Positions 1 through 9,560 of a DNA stretch of 64,000 nt are shown here, piece after piece. The position numbers and the translations under genes were made by a program. The notes beneath the pieces are model-generated. The model made no database searches. It was not told the DNA's origin and saw only the letters and a program-made list of their open reading frames with translations. The DNA is from Siphonodentalium dalli. Taxonomy: Eukaryota > Mollusca > Scaphopoda > Gadilida > Siphonodentaliidae. The stretch's first letter is position 1, and the number at the start of each line of letters is the position of its first letter. The stretch is from the NCBI GenBank assembly GCA_032622095.1, contig CP136061.1:237634609-237698608 (forward strand), in the 5' to 3' direction.

Positions 1-1014
1 CGGTCCCCCAATAACACACCCACTACATTCATTAACGATCACAGCCCCGGTCCCCCAATAACACACCCACTACATTCATTAACGACCACAGCCCCGATCC
101 CCCAATAACACACCACTACATTCATTAACGACCACAGCCCCGATCCCCCAATAACACACCCTCTACATTCATTAACGATCACAGCCCCGGTCCCCCAATA
201 ACACACCCACTACATTCATTAACGACCACATCCCCGGTCCCACAATAACACACCACTACATTCATTAACGACCACATCCCCGGTCCCACAATAACACACC
301 CACTACATTCATTAACGATCACATCCCCGGTCCCCCAATAACACACCCTCTACATTCATTAACGACCACAGCCCCGGTCCCCCAATAACACACCCACTAT
401 ATTCATTAACGACCACATCCCCGGTCCCCCAATAACACACCCTCTACATTCATTAACGATCACAGCCCCGGTCCCCCAATAACACACCCACTACATTCAT
501 TAACGATCACAGCCCCTGCCCCACAATAACACACCACTACATTCATTAACGACCACATCCCCGGTCCCCCAATAACACACCCACTACATTCATTAACGAT
601 CACAGCCCCTGCCCCACAATAACACACCCACTACATTCATTAACGACCACAGCCCCGGTCCCCAATAACACACCCACTACATTCATTAACGACCACAGCC
701 CCGGTCCCCCAATAACACACCCACTACATTCATTAACGATAACAGCCCCGGTCCCCCAATAACACACCACTACATTCATTAACGACCACAGCCCCGGTCC
801 CCCAATAACACACCCACTATATTCATTAACGACCACATCCCCGGTCCCCCAATAACACACCCACTACATTCATTAACGACCACAGCCCCGGTCCCCCAAT
901 AACACACCACTACATTCATTAACGATCACAGCCCCGTTCCCACAATAACACACCCACTACATTCATTAACGACCACATCCCCGGTCCCCCAATAACACAC
1001 CCACTACATTCATT
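1..1014. repeat. 47-bp minisatellite array
   Basis: About 21 head-to-tail copies of a 47-bp unit (46 bp in copies lacking one C in the CACCCACTAC part). Each unit contains CATTAACGACCACAGCCCC and CCAATAACACACC. Copies differ at a few positions (GATC/GACC, AGCCCC/ATCCCC), so the array is partly homogenised. It runs off the left edge of the window and ends inside a unit near 1014, where AT-rich sequence begins. The period is not a multiple of 3, so the open frame seen across 600-860 on the minus strand is a product of the repeat and not a gene. Confidence 0.97.
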
Positions 1015-1797
1015 TCTTATATTTATATAGCTTTTTGATGATTTATTCTCATAAAAAAGCTGAGTGTATTCTTATTTATTTTCACAAAACCTGCCCAGAA
1101 TTTGAGACTAGCTCACTCAGCATATTAAGTCAGCCCAGTATAATATTTTCAAGCAATTAGTAACGATAACGTGATCGATATAAATAACTGGATTCACATG
1201 CAATTCGGCTGAACTTGGAAAAACACGCCCAATTCTGCTGCTGGCAGTTGACCAATCAGCGATGAGGATTTAGTGTAACACAGACGGGCTATGTAAATAT
1301 TCCTAATTATACGGCATATTATGTGCGCAATATATAACAATAGTAAGATTATAATACATAGTTTTGACCATAAGATATCCTACAATAATTTGTACTCAAT
1401 GGACGGATTCTTATCTTTTATTGGATTTTAAAACTGGGAGGTGGGGAATCCTGAGTTTGTTTACATTTTGATTATGATTACGATTGACCTGATGGACTAC
1501 CACGAAATAACGATTAGAAACAAACAGATTACACATGAGGTTATTCCTAATTACACGGCATATTATGTTCACAGTATATAATAACAGTTAGATTATAATA
1601 CTTCATTTTGACCATAAGATATCACTCTTTCCCAATTGTGTTTAATGTATCATTTTTTATTGATTTGTGTGATAAAGTCGATTAAAATTTACGAAAACTC
1701 CCGCCACTGGATCTGTGCATAAAGTATGCTATGTAAGAGTAAGGCAACCACACTTAACATAAACCTGAACTGATTTAACTAGCTGGTTTACGTCGCA
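1015..1797. other. AT-rich intergenic DNA with a local duplication
   Basis: No coding sequence is recognisable. An approximately 80-bp segment occurs twice in direct orientation, at about 1301-1380 and 1543-1622. Both copies share ACGGCATATTATGT near one end and TTTTGACCATAAGATATC near the other, with scattered substitutions. Otherwise the stretch is featureless. Confidence 0.7.
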
Positions 1798-2034
1798 GAA
1801 AAATGTAAAATTTGATACATGTAATTTATCTAATGATAGTTTTATGAGTAACTAGGATTATTCATTACAGATCCCATCAGGAGTATATCCAGGCGTCTCG
1901 CTTTAAATCGCCCATAACAGGAAGTAATAATTCGCAAATAAACTTCCTCGTTTCTATGTAAACATCACGTGACTAACCTCGCTCTCATTGCAAGTCCACG
2001 TGAATATTCAATCTAGTTCGGCGTCAAAACGCCA
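1798..2034 (-). repeat. DIRS-like inverted terminal repeat, downstream copy
   Basis: Reads as the reverse complement of 6577-6782 with moderate divergence. Matching blocks include AACTTCCTCGTTTC, GACTAACCTCGCTCTCA, ATATTCAATC and CGGCGTCAAA, plus a block with ATCGCCCATAACAG. Its outer part (1801-1865) is also complementary to the internal region at 2096-2160. It lies downstream of the recombinase on the coding strand, as expected for the 3' terminal repeat of a DIRS element. Confidence 0.85.
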
Positions 2035-2084
2035 AATGAAATTGTGAAATCACGAGTTCCTGACTCGATATAGTCGGGAGTGTA

Positions 2085-2200
2085 GGCATCTGGTTTGAAT
2101 AAGTCTTAGTTACTTATAAAACTGTAATTTGATAAATTATATGTATCAAATTTTACATTGTTATGTCGTAACACAACTTCTTCAAACCAGATACCATTAG
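2085..2200 (-). repeat. DIRS-like internal complementary region (ICR)
   Basis: Two abutting halves pair with the two outer ends of the element. Bases 2096-2160 are the reverse complement of 1801-1865 (shared core TGTATCAAATTTTACAT). Bases 2163-2197 are the reverse complement of 6749-6782 (shared core TTCAAACCAGATACC). Such a joined complement of both termini, placed just inside the 3' terminal repeat, is a hallmark of DIRS-1-type elements and is thought to template circle closure. The junction reads ACATTGTTATGTCG. Confidence 0.82.
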
Positions 2201-2850
2201 GGTTAATAAATTTCATAGCAGTGTAAGCAACTGGAGGAGGGTGTAAATTCGAGTCAAAGATGCATCAAACACAGATAAGAAATTCTAGAAATTACATAAC
2301 GTATAAACACACTTCCTATGATATCATCCTTGGCAACTCGCCGAATGGAAGTTACAGACACTATAATTTTTTTAGACAAATAAATTTCTGATGTCTCCGG
2401 GCAACTTTCTGTGGCTTCAAATAAAACTTTGCGAAGGTAGAGTCCCGTGTTCAATCAGCCGCGTCAAGAACTTGGTGAAGAGGTGCTCACTTGAAAAGTG
2501 CACAGGATGGGCACACACTACGAGTAGAATGTCCGTTGACACGAGGTTTGTCGAGACCAGACTGTAAATAACAGAACTGAATGACCTCAACCAGCCATTT
2601 TAAAATTGTCTGACTGGTGACTGCTTTGAACTGAGCTCGCATAGATAGAAACAGCGACTGAGTGTCAAGCGTATATACGAGGGCATTTAGTAGCTCTGAG
2701 ATAATATCGAATTGTCCGCTTAGCTAGGATCAAGTTGCTTGCACTTCGCATACCTGGAAATAAATAACTTCACAGAATGATGTGACGGTCAATCCGGGTC
2801 GTGTGAAAGTAACACCTCGCTCATGTATTTGCATGAAGCGAGAGTCTACT

Positions 2851-3360
2851 TGTAACGAGTTCGGGTCACTCTCGAGGGAAGGGCGTGATGGCTATCAGAA
2901 AGCAGGTCTTCCATGTCGGTAATATTAGGGAGCCATCTATCATGGGCTCGAACTTTTTAAAAACAAGAGATAAATCCCGTGTAGGTAATAATGAACGGAC
3001 ATGTGGGCGTTCGTTAAACACAACATTTATCATTCGTATGATAACCGGATGTTGACCAATCCGATGACCTTCAACAAGATTGATGAAAACGATAGAACGG
3101 TAACCATTGCTAGTAGAGTGTTTGAAGCCTTGCTCAAATACATGTGTCATAAAGGCAGAGAAATATATTAAAGATATCTTAACGGGATCAATGGATTGTC
3201 AACGACACCAGCTACAGAACAGTCGAAATTTGGAATTGTATCCTTTTCGAGTGCGTTGTCGCCATGGGGCAACATACAAAAAATCTTTTGAGACACCGTC
3301 GAAAATCCCTTATCCGACAACTGTTGTCTGATACCAGCCATGCAGTCGGTTGGGGGTACT
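2851..3360 (-). repeat. 510-bp recombinase repeat, copy 1
   Basis: First of three consecutive 510-bp direct repeats, each starting TGTAACGAGTTCGGGTCACT on the plus strand. It encodes, on the minus strand, the DIRS recombinase segment from GIRQQLSDKGFS to AITPFPRE. It differs from copies 2 and 3 at only a few positions (for example AAATATATT for AAATCTATT). The unit length is exactly 170 codons, so the repeat would not shift a reading frame. Confidence 0.95.
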
Positions 3361-3870
3361 TGTAACGAGTTCGGGTCACTCTCGAGGGAAGGGCGTGATG
3401 GCTATCAGAAAGCAGGTCTTCCATGTCGGTAATATTAGGGAGCCATCTATCATGGGCTCGAACTTTCTAAAAACAAGAGATAAATCCCGTGTAGGTAATA
3501 ATGAACGGACATGTGGGCGTTCGTTAAACACAACATTTATCATTCGTATGATAACCGGATGTTGACCAATCCGACGACCTTCAACAAGATTGATGAAAAC
3601 GATAGAACGGTAACCATTGCTAGTAGAGTGTTTGAAGCCTTGCTCAAATACATGTGTCATAAAGGCAGAGAAATCTATTAAATATATCTTAACGGGATCA
3701 ATGGATTGTCAACGACACCAGCTACAGAACAGTCGAAATTTAGAATTGTATCCTTTTCGAGTGCCTTGTCGCCATGGGGCAACATACAAAAAATCTTTTG
3801 AGACACCGTCGAAAATCCCTTATCCGACAACTGTTGTCTGATACCAGCCATGCAGTCGGTTGGGGGTACT
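3361..3870 (-). repeat. 510-bp recombinase repeat, copy 2
   Basis: Second consecutive copy, nearly identical to its neighbours. Visible differences are single substitutions such as TTAAATATATC for TTAAAGATATC and CCGACGACC for CCGATGACC. It carries the same minus-strand stop after FPRE as the other copies. The stop was therefore present before triplication, or was spread by it. Confidence 0.95.
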
Positions 3871-4380
3871 TGTAACGAGTTCGGGTCACTCTCGAGGGAA
3901 GGTCGTGATGGCTATCAGAAAGCAGGTCTTCCATGTCGGTAATATTAGGGAGCCATCTATCATGGGCTCGAACTTTCTAAAAACAACAGATAAATCCCGT
4001 GTAGGTAATAATGAACGGACATGTGGGCGTTCGTTAAACACAACATTTATCATTCGTATGATAACCGGATGTTGACCAATCCGATGACCTTCAACAAGAT
4101 TGATGAAAACGATAGAACGGTAACCATTGCTAGTAGAGTGTTTGAAGCCTTGCTCAAATACATGTGTCATAAAGGCAGAGAAATCTATTAAAGATATCTT
4201 AACGGGATCAATGGATTGTCAACGACACCAGCTACAGAACAGTCGAAATTTGGAATTGTATCCTTTTCGAGTGCCTTGTCGCCATGGGGCAACATACAAA
4301 AAATCTTTTGAGACACCGTCGAAAATCCCTTATCCGACAACTGTTGTCTGATACCAGCCATGCAGTCGGTTGGGGGTACT
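3871..4380 (-). repeat. 510-bp recombinase repeat, copy 3
   Basis: Third copy, ending at 4380 where the sequence changes to GGGAATGTGACATC. That continues into the unique N-terminal part of the recombinase, with the minus-strand start at 4517. The few differences from copies 1 and 2 (GGTCGTGATGG for GGGCGTGATGG; AACAACAGA for AACAAGAGA) show the triplication is recent relative to the element's overall decay. Confidence 0.95.
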
Positions 4381-4549
4381 GGGAATGTGACATCAGGGCT
4401 TTGTCCTTTGTCCTTTCTCTGAGATAAAAGCGACGGTATGTCCGGTAGTTGATATGCCGGACTTTCATCAGGCTCAGTAATTGGGATACCAATGTTGACG
4501 AGGCCACCGCGGAGCAATCAGAATTACTCAGGAATCTCCCTGTTGAATA

Positions 4550-5110
4550 TTATGTAGTACACGGGATATGAGTGGAATTGGAGGGAATGCATACGCAAAC
4601 AGATTTGTCCAATGAACAGACAGCGCATCGGTTACCCAGGCTTCGCTGTGGAGTTTCCACGAGCCAAACAGTGAAGTTTGTTTGTTTGTCGAGGTCGCAA
4701 ACAATTGAGATTGGGTCGCCCCATTTAAAAATAACGACTGCTTGAACCACGTGTGGCCTTTAGTGGGCCGACAGGCATTGTCGGCTGAGTATATCTGCTA
4801 AGGAAGTCTGACCCCCCCCCCAGTAAGAGGCAGTCGTGTTGCAGGGCTTGGTCCCACAAACGTAGTGTAAGTTGAAACAGGTCTGGGTATTTCGTGCCCC
4901 CTTGCTTGATTATATATTGGACCACCGAGACATTGTCCGACCGTATCGTAATAGTTTTTCGCTCTGAGTCAGGAAATTACTCAGTGTCCTTAATACTGAT
5001 TTCATTTCCAAGATATTTATATGCTGACATTTCTCGAGCTGTGTCCATTGGCCTTGTACTATTTGATTCCCGAGATATCCATTGATGGCGCATCTGTGAC
5101 TGTAGTGACT
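4550..5110 (-). pseudogene. RNase H domain and downstream linker of DIRS-like pol (fragment)
   Basis: Minus-strand frames contain the DIRS-type RNase H pattern. First comes IVQGQWTQLEKCQHINILEM, then MKSVLRTLSNF. In a second frame VVQYIIKQGGTKYPDLFQLT runs into LRLWDQALQHD and a degenerate FLSRYTQPT. Further down, WGDPISIVCDLDKQTNF and SLDKSVCVCIPSNSTHIP match the segment after RNase H in DIRS and Ngaro elements. The catalytic core upstream is blurred by frameshifts. No reverse transcriptase motifs are found between this block and gag, so an internal deletion has joined gag to RNase H. Confidence 0.78.
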
Positions 5111-5199
5111 ATCAGTGTACTGATTGTCGGTCCTGTTACCTGTATCTGCGATCTTTGTGATCCGAAAAGAACTCTCCGATACATTCAAGGATTGTGTCT

Positions 5200-6548
5200 G
5201 ACTCCCATTGGAGATAGAAGCAGAAGGTTTAGTCTTCTTGAACTTCTTCTTGAGGTTCTTCGTCGCATGGTGGTGACGCTCCCCGTTTAGGACGAGGAAC
5301 ATCAGGAAGCAAGTCATCCAGATGTTCATGTCTTTCCTTCCGGGATTGAAGGAAAGGTTTGAAGCCTTCACCAAGAACACCCTCACTTGTCAGAGATATA
5401 GATTCGATAACTGCTGGTGATCATCGACATCAAACAGTGCAGTGTCAGAAAGAGTTTCGGAACGTCGTGCCAAATGGTGAAACGCAGCAGTACGACCTAA
5501 CTGGTTTAGACATCTGGTGGACATGCTAAAAATGTTTTTGTTCTGTTGCATGCAAACAGTGCGTTCAGAGTCTTCTGAGACATTTTTGTATCAATTTACC
5601 ACAATACCAGTTGAATATACAACTCGATAACGATACCTGTTAGAGACGCTTGTTGTTCCTTGTAGGTCAGACGCTCCAATTTGCTATAACTGTAGGAGTA
5701 GAGCTGGGTGTGAGCGCGAATGAAGGCTGCTCCTTTGCCATGGCGTTCAACCAGAACTCCTTCCACCATACGATCCAAGGAAGAACATTTTTATGAACTG
5801 TCATTTGAGGGAAACAAGTTCAGGCATTCATCTTAATAACACGAGCGTGATATTGGAGTCAAGAATATCCGTATGGATCAGGAGGGGAGATATTTCTTGG
5901 CACGAATGCCGGGATGGGTGGGTGTTCGATCGATGAGACCAACAGGGTGGGTGTACAAAAATGGTCGGAAAAAAACTTCCGAAAACGGAAAAAATCAGCA
6001 TACGTGTCTGAACATTTTTCCGACCCACAACCCCCCCCCCCCGTTTGGATGTCGTCAAACGCAAGACCTAACTTGGATTCTTCCGGCCGGATAACACATG
6101 CTGCACCAAAAATATCTTTGATACCTTTTTGAACAGTAACAGAAACTGTTGCTGACCTAGTATTATGAATGTCATCAGCTTCTTCTTCTTCTTCGTGAGA
6201 TGAATCAAACGATTAATTGTGTCCACGTTCGTGGAGACTGATCATGCCCCCTCATATCCTGGGTATTCTCCAGGTGAGCGAGGATTACACAGCTGTGAAC
6301 TATCCACTTTATTGTTGGCATTCATCATACCCGCTTGAAGAACTTCTACGAAGTTACGAAGCTCAGTTTTCATACAATTGATTTGCTGATCTTAACAGCT
6401 GACTATAATAAATTACTGAAGCCTGTCGGTTGTCAATTTCATATCTAAAGCGTCCGCTTTCGAAATTCTTTTTCTCCCGGTCATCAACCACATCTTCGGA
6501 CGGATTGGGTATAGACAACCGCGACATTATAATGTCGGCTTCTGTCAT
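5200..6548 (-). pseudogene. DIRS-like gag remnant
   Basis: The first ORF of the element on the minus strand starts near 6548 (MTEADIIMSRLSIPNPSEDV), just inside the 5' terminal repeat, and is soon broken. Later pieces are MVEGVLVERHGKGAAFIRAH followed by KLERLTYKEQQASLTG (5596-5778). Around 5400-5500 a frame reads LNQLGRTAAFHHLARR, and near 5300 another reads RKDKHERLDDLLPD. Position and the general pattern (charged, LGRTxAxHHLxRR-like box) fit DIRS gag proteins. The function is capsid-like by family, not by direct evidence. A short palindrome pairing GGTCGGAAAAA (5963) with TTTTTCCGACC (about 6016) and a poly-C run interrupt it. Confidence 0.6.
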
Positions 6549-6576
6549 AATATTTGAATAGAAATATTCGGACGAT

Positions 6577-6782
6577 GTTAGCGTTTGACGCCGAACAAAA
6601 GATTGAATATACGTCGACTCGCAGTGAGAGCGAGGTTAGTCAAGTGATGTTTGCATCGAAACGAGGAAGTTTCGTTGCGCATGCGCAAGCGAATTATTAC
6701 TTTCTGTTATGGGCGATTTGAGGCGACAAACTTGGATATAATCCTAATGGTATCTGGTTTGAATAAATTGTGCTACGACATA
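6577..6782 (-). repeat. DIRS-like inverted terminal repeat, upstream copy
   Basis: Reverse complement of 1798-2034, lying directly upstream of the gag start on the coding strand. The outer 34 bp (GGTATCTGGTTTGAATAAAT followed by TGTGCTACGACATA) are complementary to the internal region at 2163-2197. It also contains GCATGCGCAAGCG, absent from the other copy. Confidence 0.85.
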
Positions 6783-7124
6783 CAACTTGGACTAGGGTGT
6801 AAACTAATCTACATTTATGCGATTTCTGTTCTTTTAGCAATGGAACGACTCGAGGCTGGAGTGGGATGAAACCGCGTATAGCGGCGTCAATCTCCTTGTC
6901 AGTGATGAGTGGACAGTCTGGAGACCTCCCGTGGTCATTAGTAACGAGTAAGTAAATTCCGAAGCCTTATTTCACCTTACCATACAAATTAAAAATATTT
7001 AAAATCACCATCACCCTCCTAACTTGTACTAGATATATAATTATTGCCGTTGGATGTTGGTGTGGCTGTGTATATGAACGTCGTTGTACTAGGTATATGG
7101 ACGTCGTCATACGACAATGGGGAG
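6783..7124. other. Intergenic DNA, nothing recognised
   Basis: No coding or repeat signal beyond a short partial duplication of the phrase TATATGAACGTCG / TATATGGACGTCG around 7070-7110. Confidence 0.5.
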
Positions 7125-7310
7125 ACTATTGTTAAAGAATATAAGAAATAATTATAAATTTTTTTTACAAAATTGTTAAGAAATAAAAGAAAAAATTATA
7201 AAACTTATTATAGAATGTAAGAAAAAATTATAAGAATGTAAGAAAAAATGATAAAAAATGATAACAAATTGTTAAAGAATGTAAGAAAAATTGATAAAAA
7301 AAATTGTTAG
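7125..7310. repeat. A-rich degenerate tandem repeat next to hairpin
   Basis: Repeats of GTTAAAGAATGTAAGAAAAA with interspersed ATTATAAA. The same motif occurs at 17259-17330 between two copies of the hairpin described at 7311. The A-rich tract and the hairpin are therefore parts of one repeat family. Confidence 0.7.
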
Positions 7311-7379
7311 GCCAATGCATTCTCTTGTATATGCGAGGCGACCTATGGTCGACTCGTATATATAAGAGAATGCATTGGC
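7311..7379. repeat. 69-bp hairpin repeat (GCCAATGCATTCTCT family)
   Basis: Almost perfect palindrome with ends GCCAATGCATTCTCT and AGAGAATGCATTGGC. The centre is around GGCGACCTATGGTCGACTC. Two further copies of identical length lie at 17184-17252 and 17333-17401. Short length, full self-complementarity and conservation suggest a mobile hairpin or a protected module of a larger element. Confidence 0.85.
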
Positions 7380-7468
7380 ACAGGGTCTTTATCGTTGCGC
7401 CAGGGCTGCTCCCGTCATGAAAGGTTTAATGTTTTCCCTCAGCATGAAGAGATCTAAGACTGGACTAT

Positions 7469-8348
7469 ATGGGGCGCCATCCCTACAAATATTCGTTTTC
7501 GGAGATATCTCCTTGGATCCAAGCAGATATCTGCTCGCATTATGGAGATATCTCCTCGGTTTCAACGAGATATCTGCTTGGAATATGGAGATATCTCCTC
7601 GGAAATATTTTCAAAGAGATATCTCCTTGAAACCGAGGAGATATCTCCATAATGCGAGCAGATATCTGCTTGGATCCAAGGAGATATCTCCTTGGATCCA
7701 AGCAGATATCTGCTCGGATTATGGAGATATCTGCTTGAAAAATATTTCAAGGAGATATCTCCATATTCCGAGCAGATATCTGCTTGGATGTATTTCGATC
7801 ATAGTAAGTATATGTACTGAGAAATCATTAATATTTCATGGCCGCGGTTTTCCAAGGAGATATCTCCATAATCCAAGCAGATATCTGCTTGGAATATTTT
7901 CAAGGAGATATCTGCTTGGAATATGGAGATATCTCCTTGTATTGGGTCCAAGGAGATATCTCGTTGAAAACTATTTCAAGGAGATATCGCCATAATCAGA
8001 GCAGATATCTGCTTGGATCCAAGGAGATATCTCCTTGGATCCGAGCATATATCTGCTTGGATTATGGAGATATCTCCTCGGTTTCAAGGAGATATCTCGT
8101 TGGAAATATTTCAAGCAGATATCTCGTAGTTGACGGGAGATATCTCCTAGGATCCAAGGCGATATCTCCATAATCCAAGCAGATATCTCCTTGGATCCAA
8201 GGAGATGTCTCCATAATGGACCATATTCCAAGCAGATATCTGCTAGGAATTGAAATTCCAAGGAGATATCTCCGAATTACGAGGAGATATATCCGAATTA
8301 CGAGGAGATATCTCCGAAAACGAATATTTGCAGGGATCGCGCCCCATA
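7469..8348. mobile_element. Fold-back element made of GATATC palindromes
   Basis: Terminal inverted repeats of about 44 bp (outer ATGGGGCGCC, inner ATATTCGTTTTCGG) enclose an 880-bp body. The body contains about 30 copies of GATATC set in two recurring palindromes, GGAGATATCTCC and AGCAGATATCTGCT. They are joined by linkers that are often palindromic themselves (TTGGATCCAA). A possible 7-bp target duplication, GGACTAT, lies at 7462-7468 and 8349-8355. Because the body is self-complementary, it is open in several frames on both strands with similar peptides (SRYLLG-like). The 206-codon frame at 7375-7995 is therefore best read as non-coding. No transposase is present. It is probably a non-autonomous fold-back transposon. 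Confidence 0.85.
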
Positions 8349-8355
8349 GGACTAT

Positions 8356-9377
8356 GTTGAATATACGCCTCATCTTTTTCCGATATTCTACTGGCACATT
8401 ACATACTATGATTTATCAAATACACAAATTCAGCTACATGTATGTAGTTCTATTTCTAATGAATACAATCGCGCACGTATTTGAATTACGAAAATACCGT
8501 TTCTGTTCAGTCAAGCAAAATACTGGCTCGTCCAAAGAAAATTGAGAACATATTGAGTGCCACCCACCATTACTTAGCACGTGAAAAGTATTATATAACT
8601 CGTAGTTGGCACTAATTAATTAAATGGACCTGCGTCAACTATGCTACAAGACTTCATGTGTCATATATGCGAGGTGGGGAAAATATCACACGGTAGTGAC
8701 ACCCATACAATCTTTCTCAATCAAGGTCGCATCATTTTCTAAATCGACGAGTTCTGGAACATACCGTATTATCCGCATTATATGTAACCGTTAGCGTATA
8801 CTAAACAACTTACAATTGGGTGTTGATGGGAGTTAATTTTCAAATTGTTCAGCTACCGATATACCATGCTATTCAGCTTCGGACTTTCCCGTCACACATA
8901 TATGATATGTTATTGGCAGTTGTGCGACGTTTGACGTTGTGCCAATACATGTATAAATTTCTTCTTTGCGGAAGCGAGTTTGTATGGATGTCTTATATAC
9001 AGATGTATGGAGGCACGGACTAAGTATATGAATGTTCATTGCTTCAAACGTGCTTGCTTGCTGAACTGAACGTGAACACATTCTCATTTCCAACGAAATG
9101 GCACTGTGTCGATCGGAATGTCACATTGAGATGTTCCTCAACTCACATCAAGCTTTAAAATCGATCCCTATTTGGCCCATGTCATGCAGGGTTCAAACCC
9201 GTGCCAGACTGTGGTGATCTTATATCCACGACATAACCACAGCATCGGCTACGGGGATATCCTTAAAAAGGCCTTTCACCGAGCGTTGTACGGAAAGCGT
9301 ATCAGTCTGAATATGGGTTCGAATATTCTTGTCCCCTTTAAATCCCGATTGCATGGATTCTTTCTTTCAGTTTCAAT
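8356..9377. other. Intergenic DNA, nothing recognised
   Basis: Short open frames (for example 8820-9023 plus and 8869-9093 minus) show no family motif and overlap each other. No repeat with a second copy in the window was noticed. Confidence 0.5.
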
Positions 9378-9560
9378 AAGCGATATGAGTCGCTACCACA
9401 TTGGATCCATCCAGCCCCGTTCCGCGCATTAAGTGCTACAGGTCAAAGTTCTGGAGTAGCATTCCATATATGGAGTTTGTGAATATTCATGAATTCCATA
9501 TACCGCGGAATGGGGGCTGGATGGATCCAATATGGTAGCGAATCAGTGATATCGCTTTTA
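9378..9560. repeat. Hairpin MITE-like inverted repeat
   Basis: Left arm 9378-9428 and right arm about 9503-9560 are complementary over about 45-50 bp. Shared blocks are CGCTACCA, TTGGATCCATCCAGCCCC and TTCCGCG. An approximately 75-bp AT-rich loop lies between them. It is probably a small non-autonomous element; no target duplication could be defined. Confidence 0.75.

Larger units (their letters stand above)
2361..4517 (-). pseudogene. Tyrosine recombinase (DIRS-type integrase) pseudogene
   Basis: Reading down the minus strand, the start near 4517 begins MLRGGLVNIG. The typical DIRS core-binding segment follows: GIRQQLSDKGFS, then in another frame WRQGTRKGYNSKFRLFCSWC. Next comes FEQGFKHSTSNGYRS, a block with IGQHPVIIRMINVVFNERP, and RDLSLVFKKFEPM. 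The catalytic part is recognisable as AVTSQTILKWLVEV followed by GHSTRS (HxxR box, about 2516-2533). The tyrosine box is DSTFAKFYLK (about 2415-2444), with Tyr at 2421-2423. A stop lies at 2361-2363. The gene is broken by in-frame stops (one after FPRE, one in front of QSIDPVK, others near the end) and by frame changes. Each of the three 510-bp repeats carries the same part of the core-binding domain, giving about 1 kb of extra sequence. Confidence 0.88.
1798..6782 (-). mobile_element. Decayed DIRS-like (tyrosine recombinase) retrotransposon
   Basis: DIRS elements are retrotransposons that insert with a tyrosine recombinase instead of a DDE integrase. They end in inverted terminal repeats and carry an internal complementary region used to close a circular intermediate. 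All these parts are visible here. There are inverted repeats at 1798-2034 and 6577-6782 and an internal complementary region at about 2085-2200. On the minus strand the order is gag (6548 to about 5200), RNase H (about 5110 to 4550) and tyrosine recombinase (4517 to 2361). The reverse transcriptase expected between gag and RNase H is absent, and all frames contain stops or shifts, so this is a non-autonomous fossil. A 510-bp recombinase segment has been tandemly triplicated. The assignment to the DIRS order is strong; the subfamily is not resolved. Confidence 0.88.

Noticed and set aside
600-860. Open frame of 86 codons on the minus strand
   Set aside because: It lies wholly in the 47-bp minisatellite; the peptide is just the repeat read through and the period is not a multiple of 3.
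1-1014. CRISPR-like array
   Set aside because: There are no unique spacers; the whole 47-bp unit is repeated head to tail, and the context is an animal genome.
7375-7995. 206-codon plus-strand frame as a repeat protein
   Set aside because: The frame is produced by self-complementary palindromes, similar frames exist on the opposite strand, and no start context, splice or domain supports it.
9185-9205. tRNA-like T-arm (GGGTTCAAACCCG)
   Set aside because: No acceptor stem, D-arm or anticodon arm could be placed around it.
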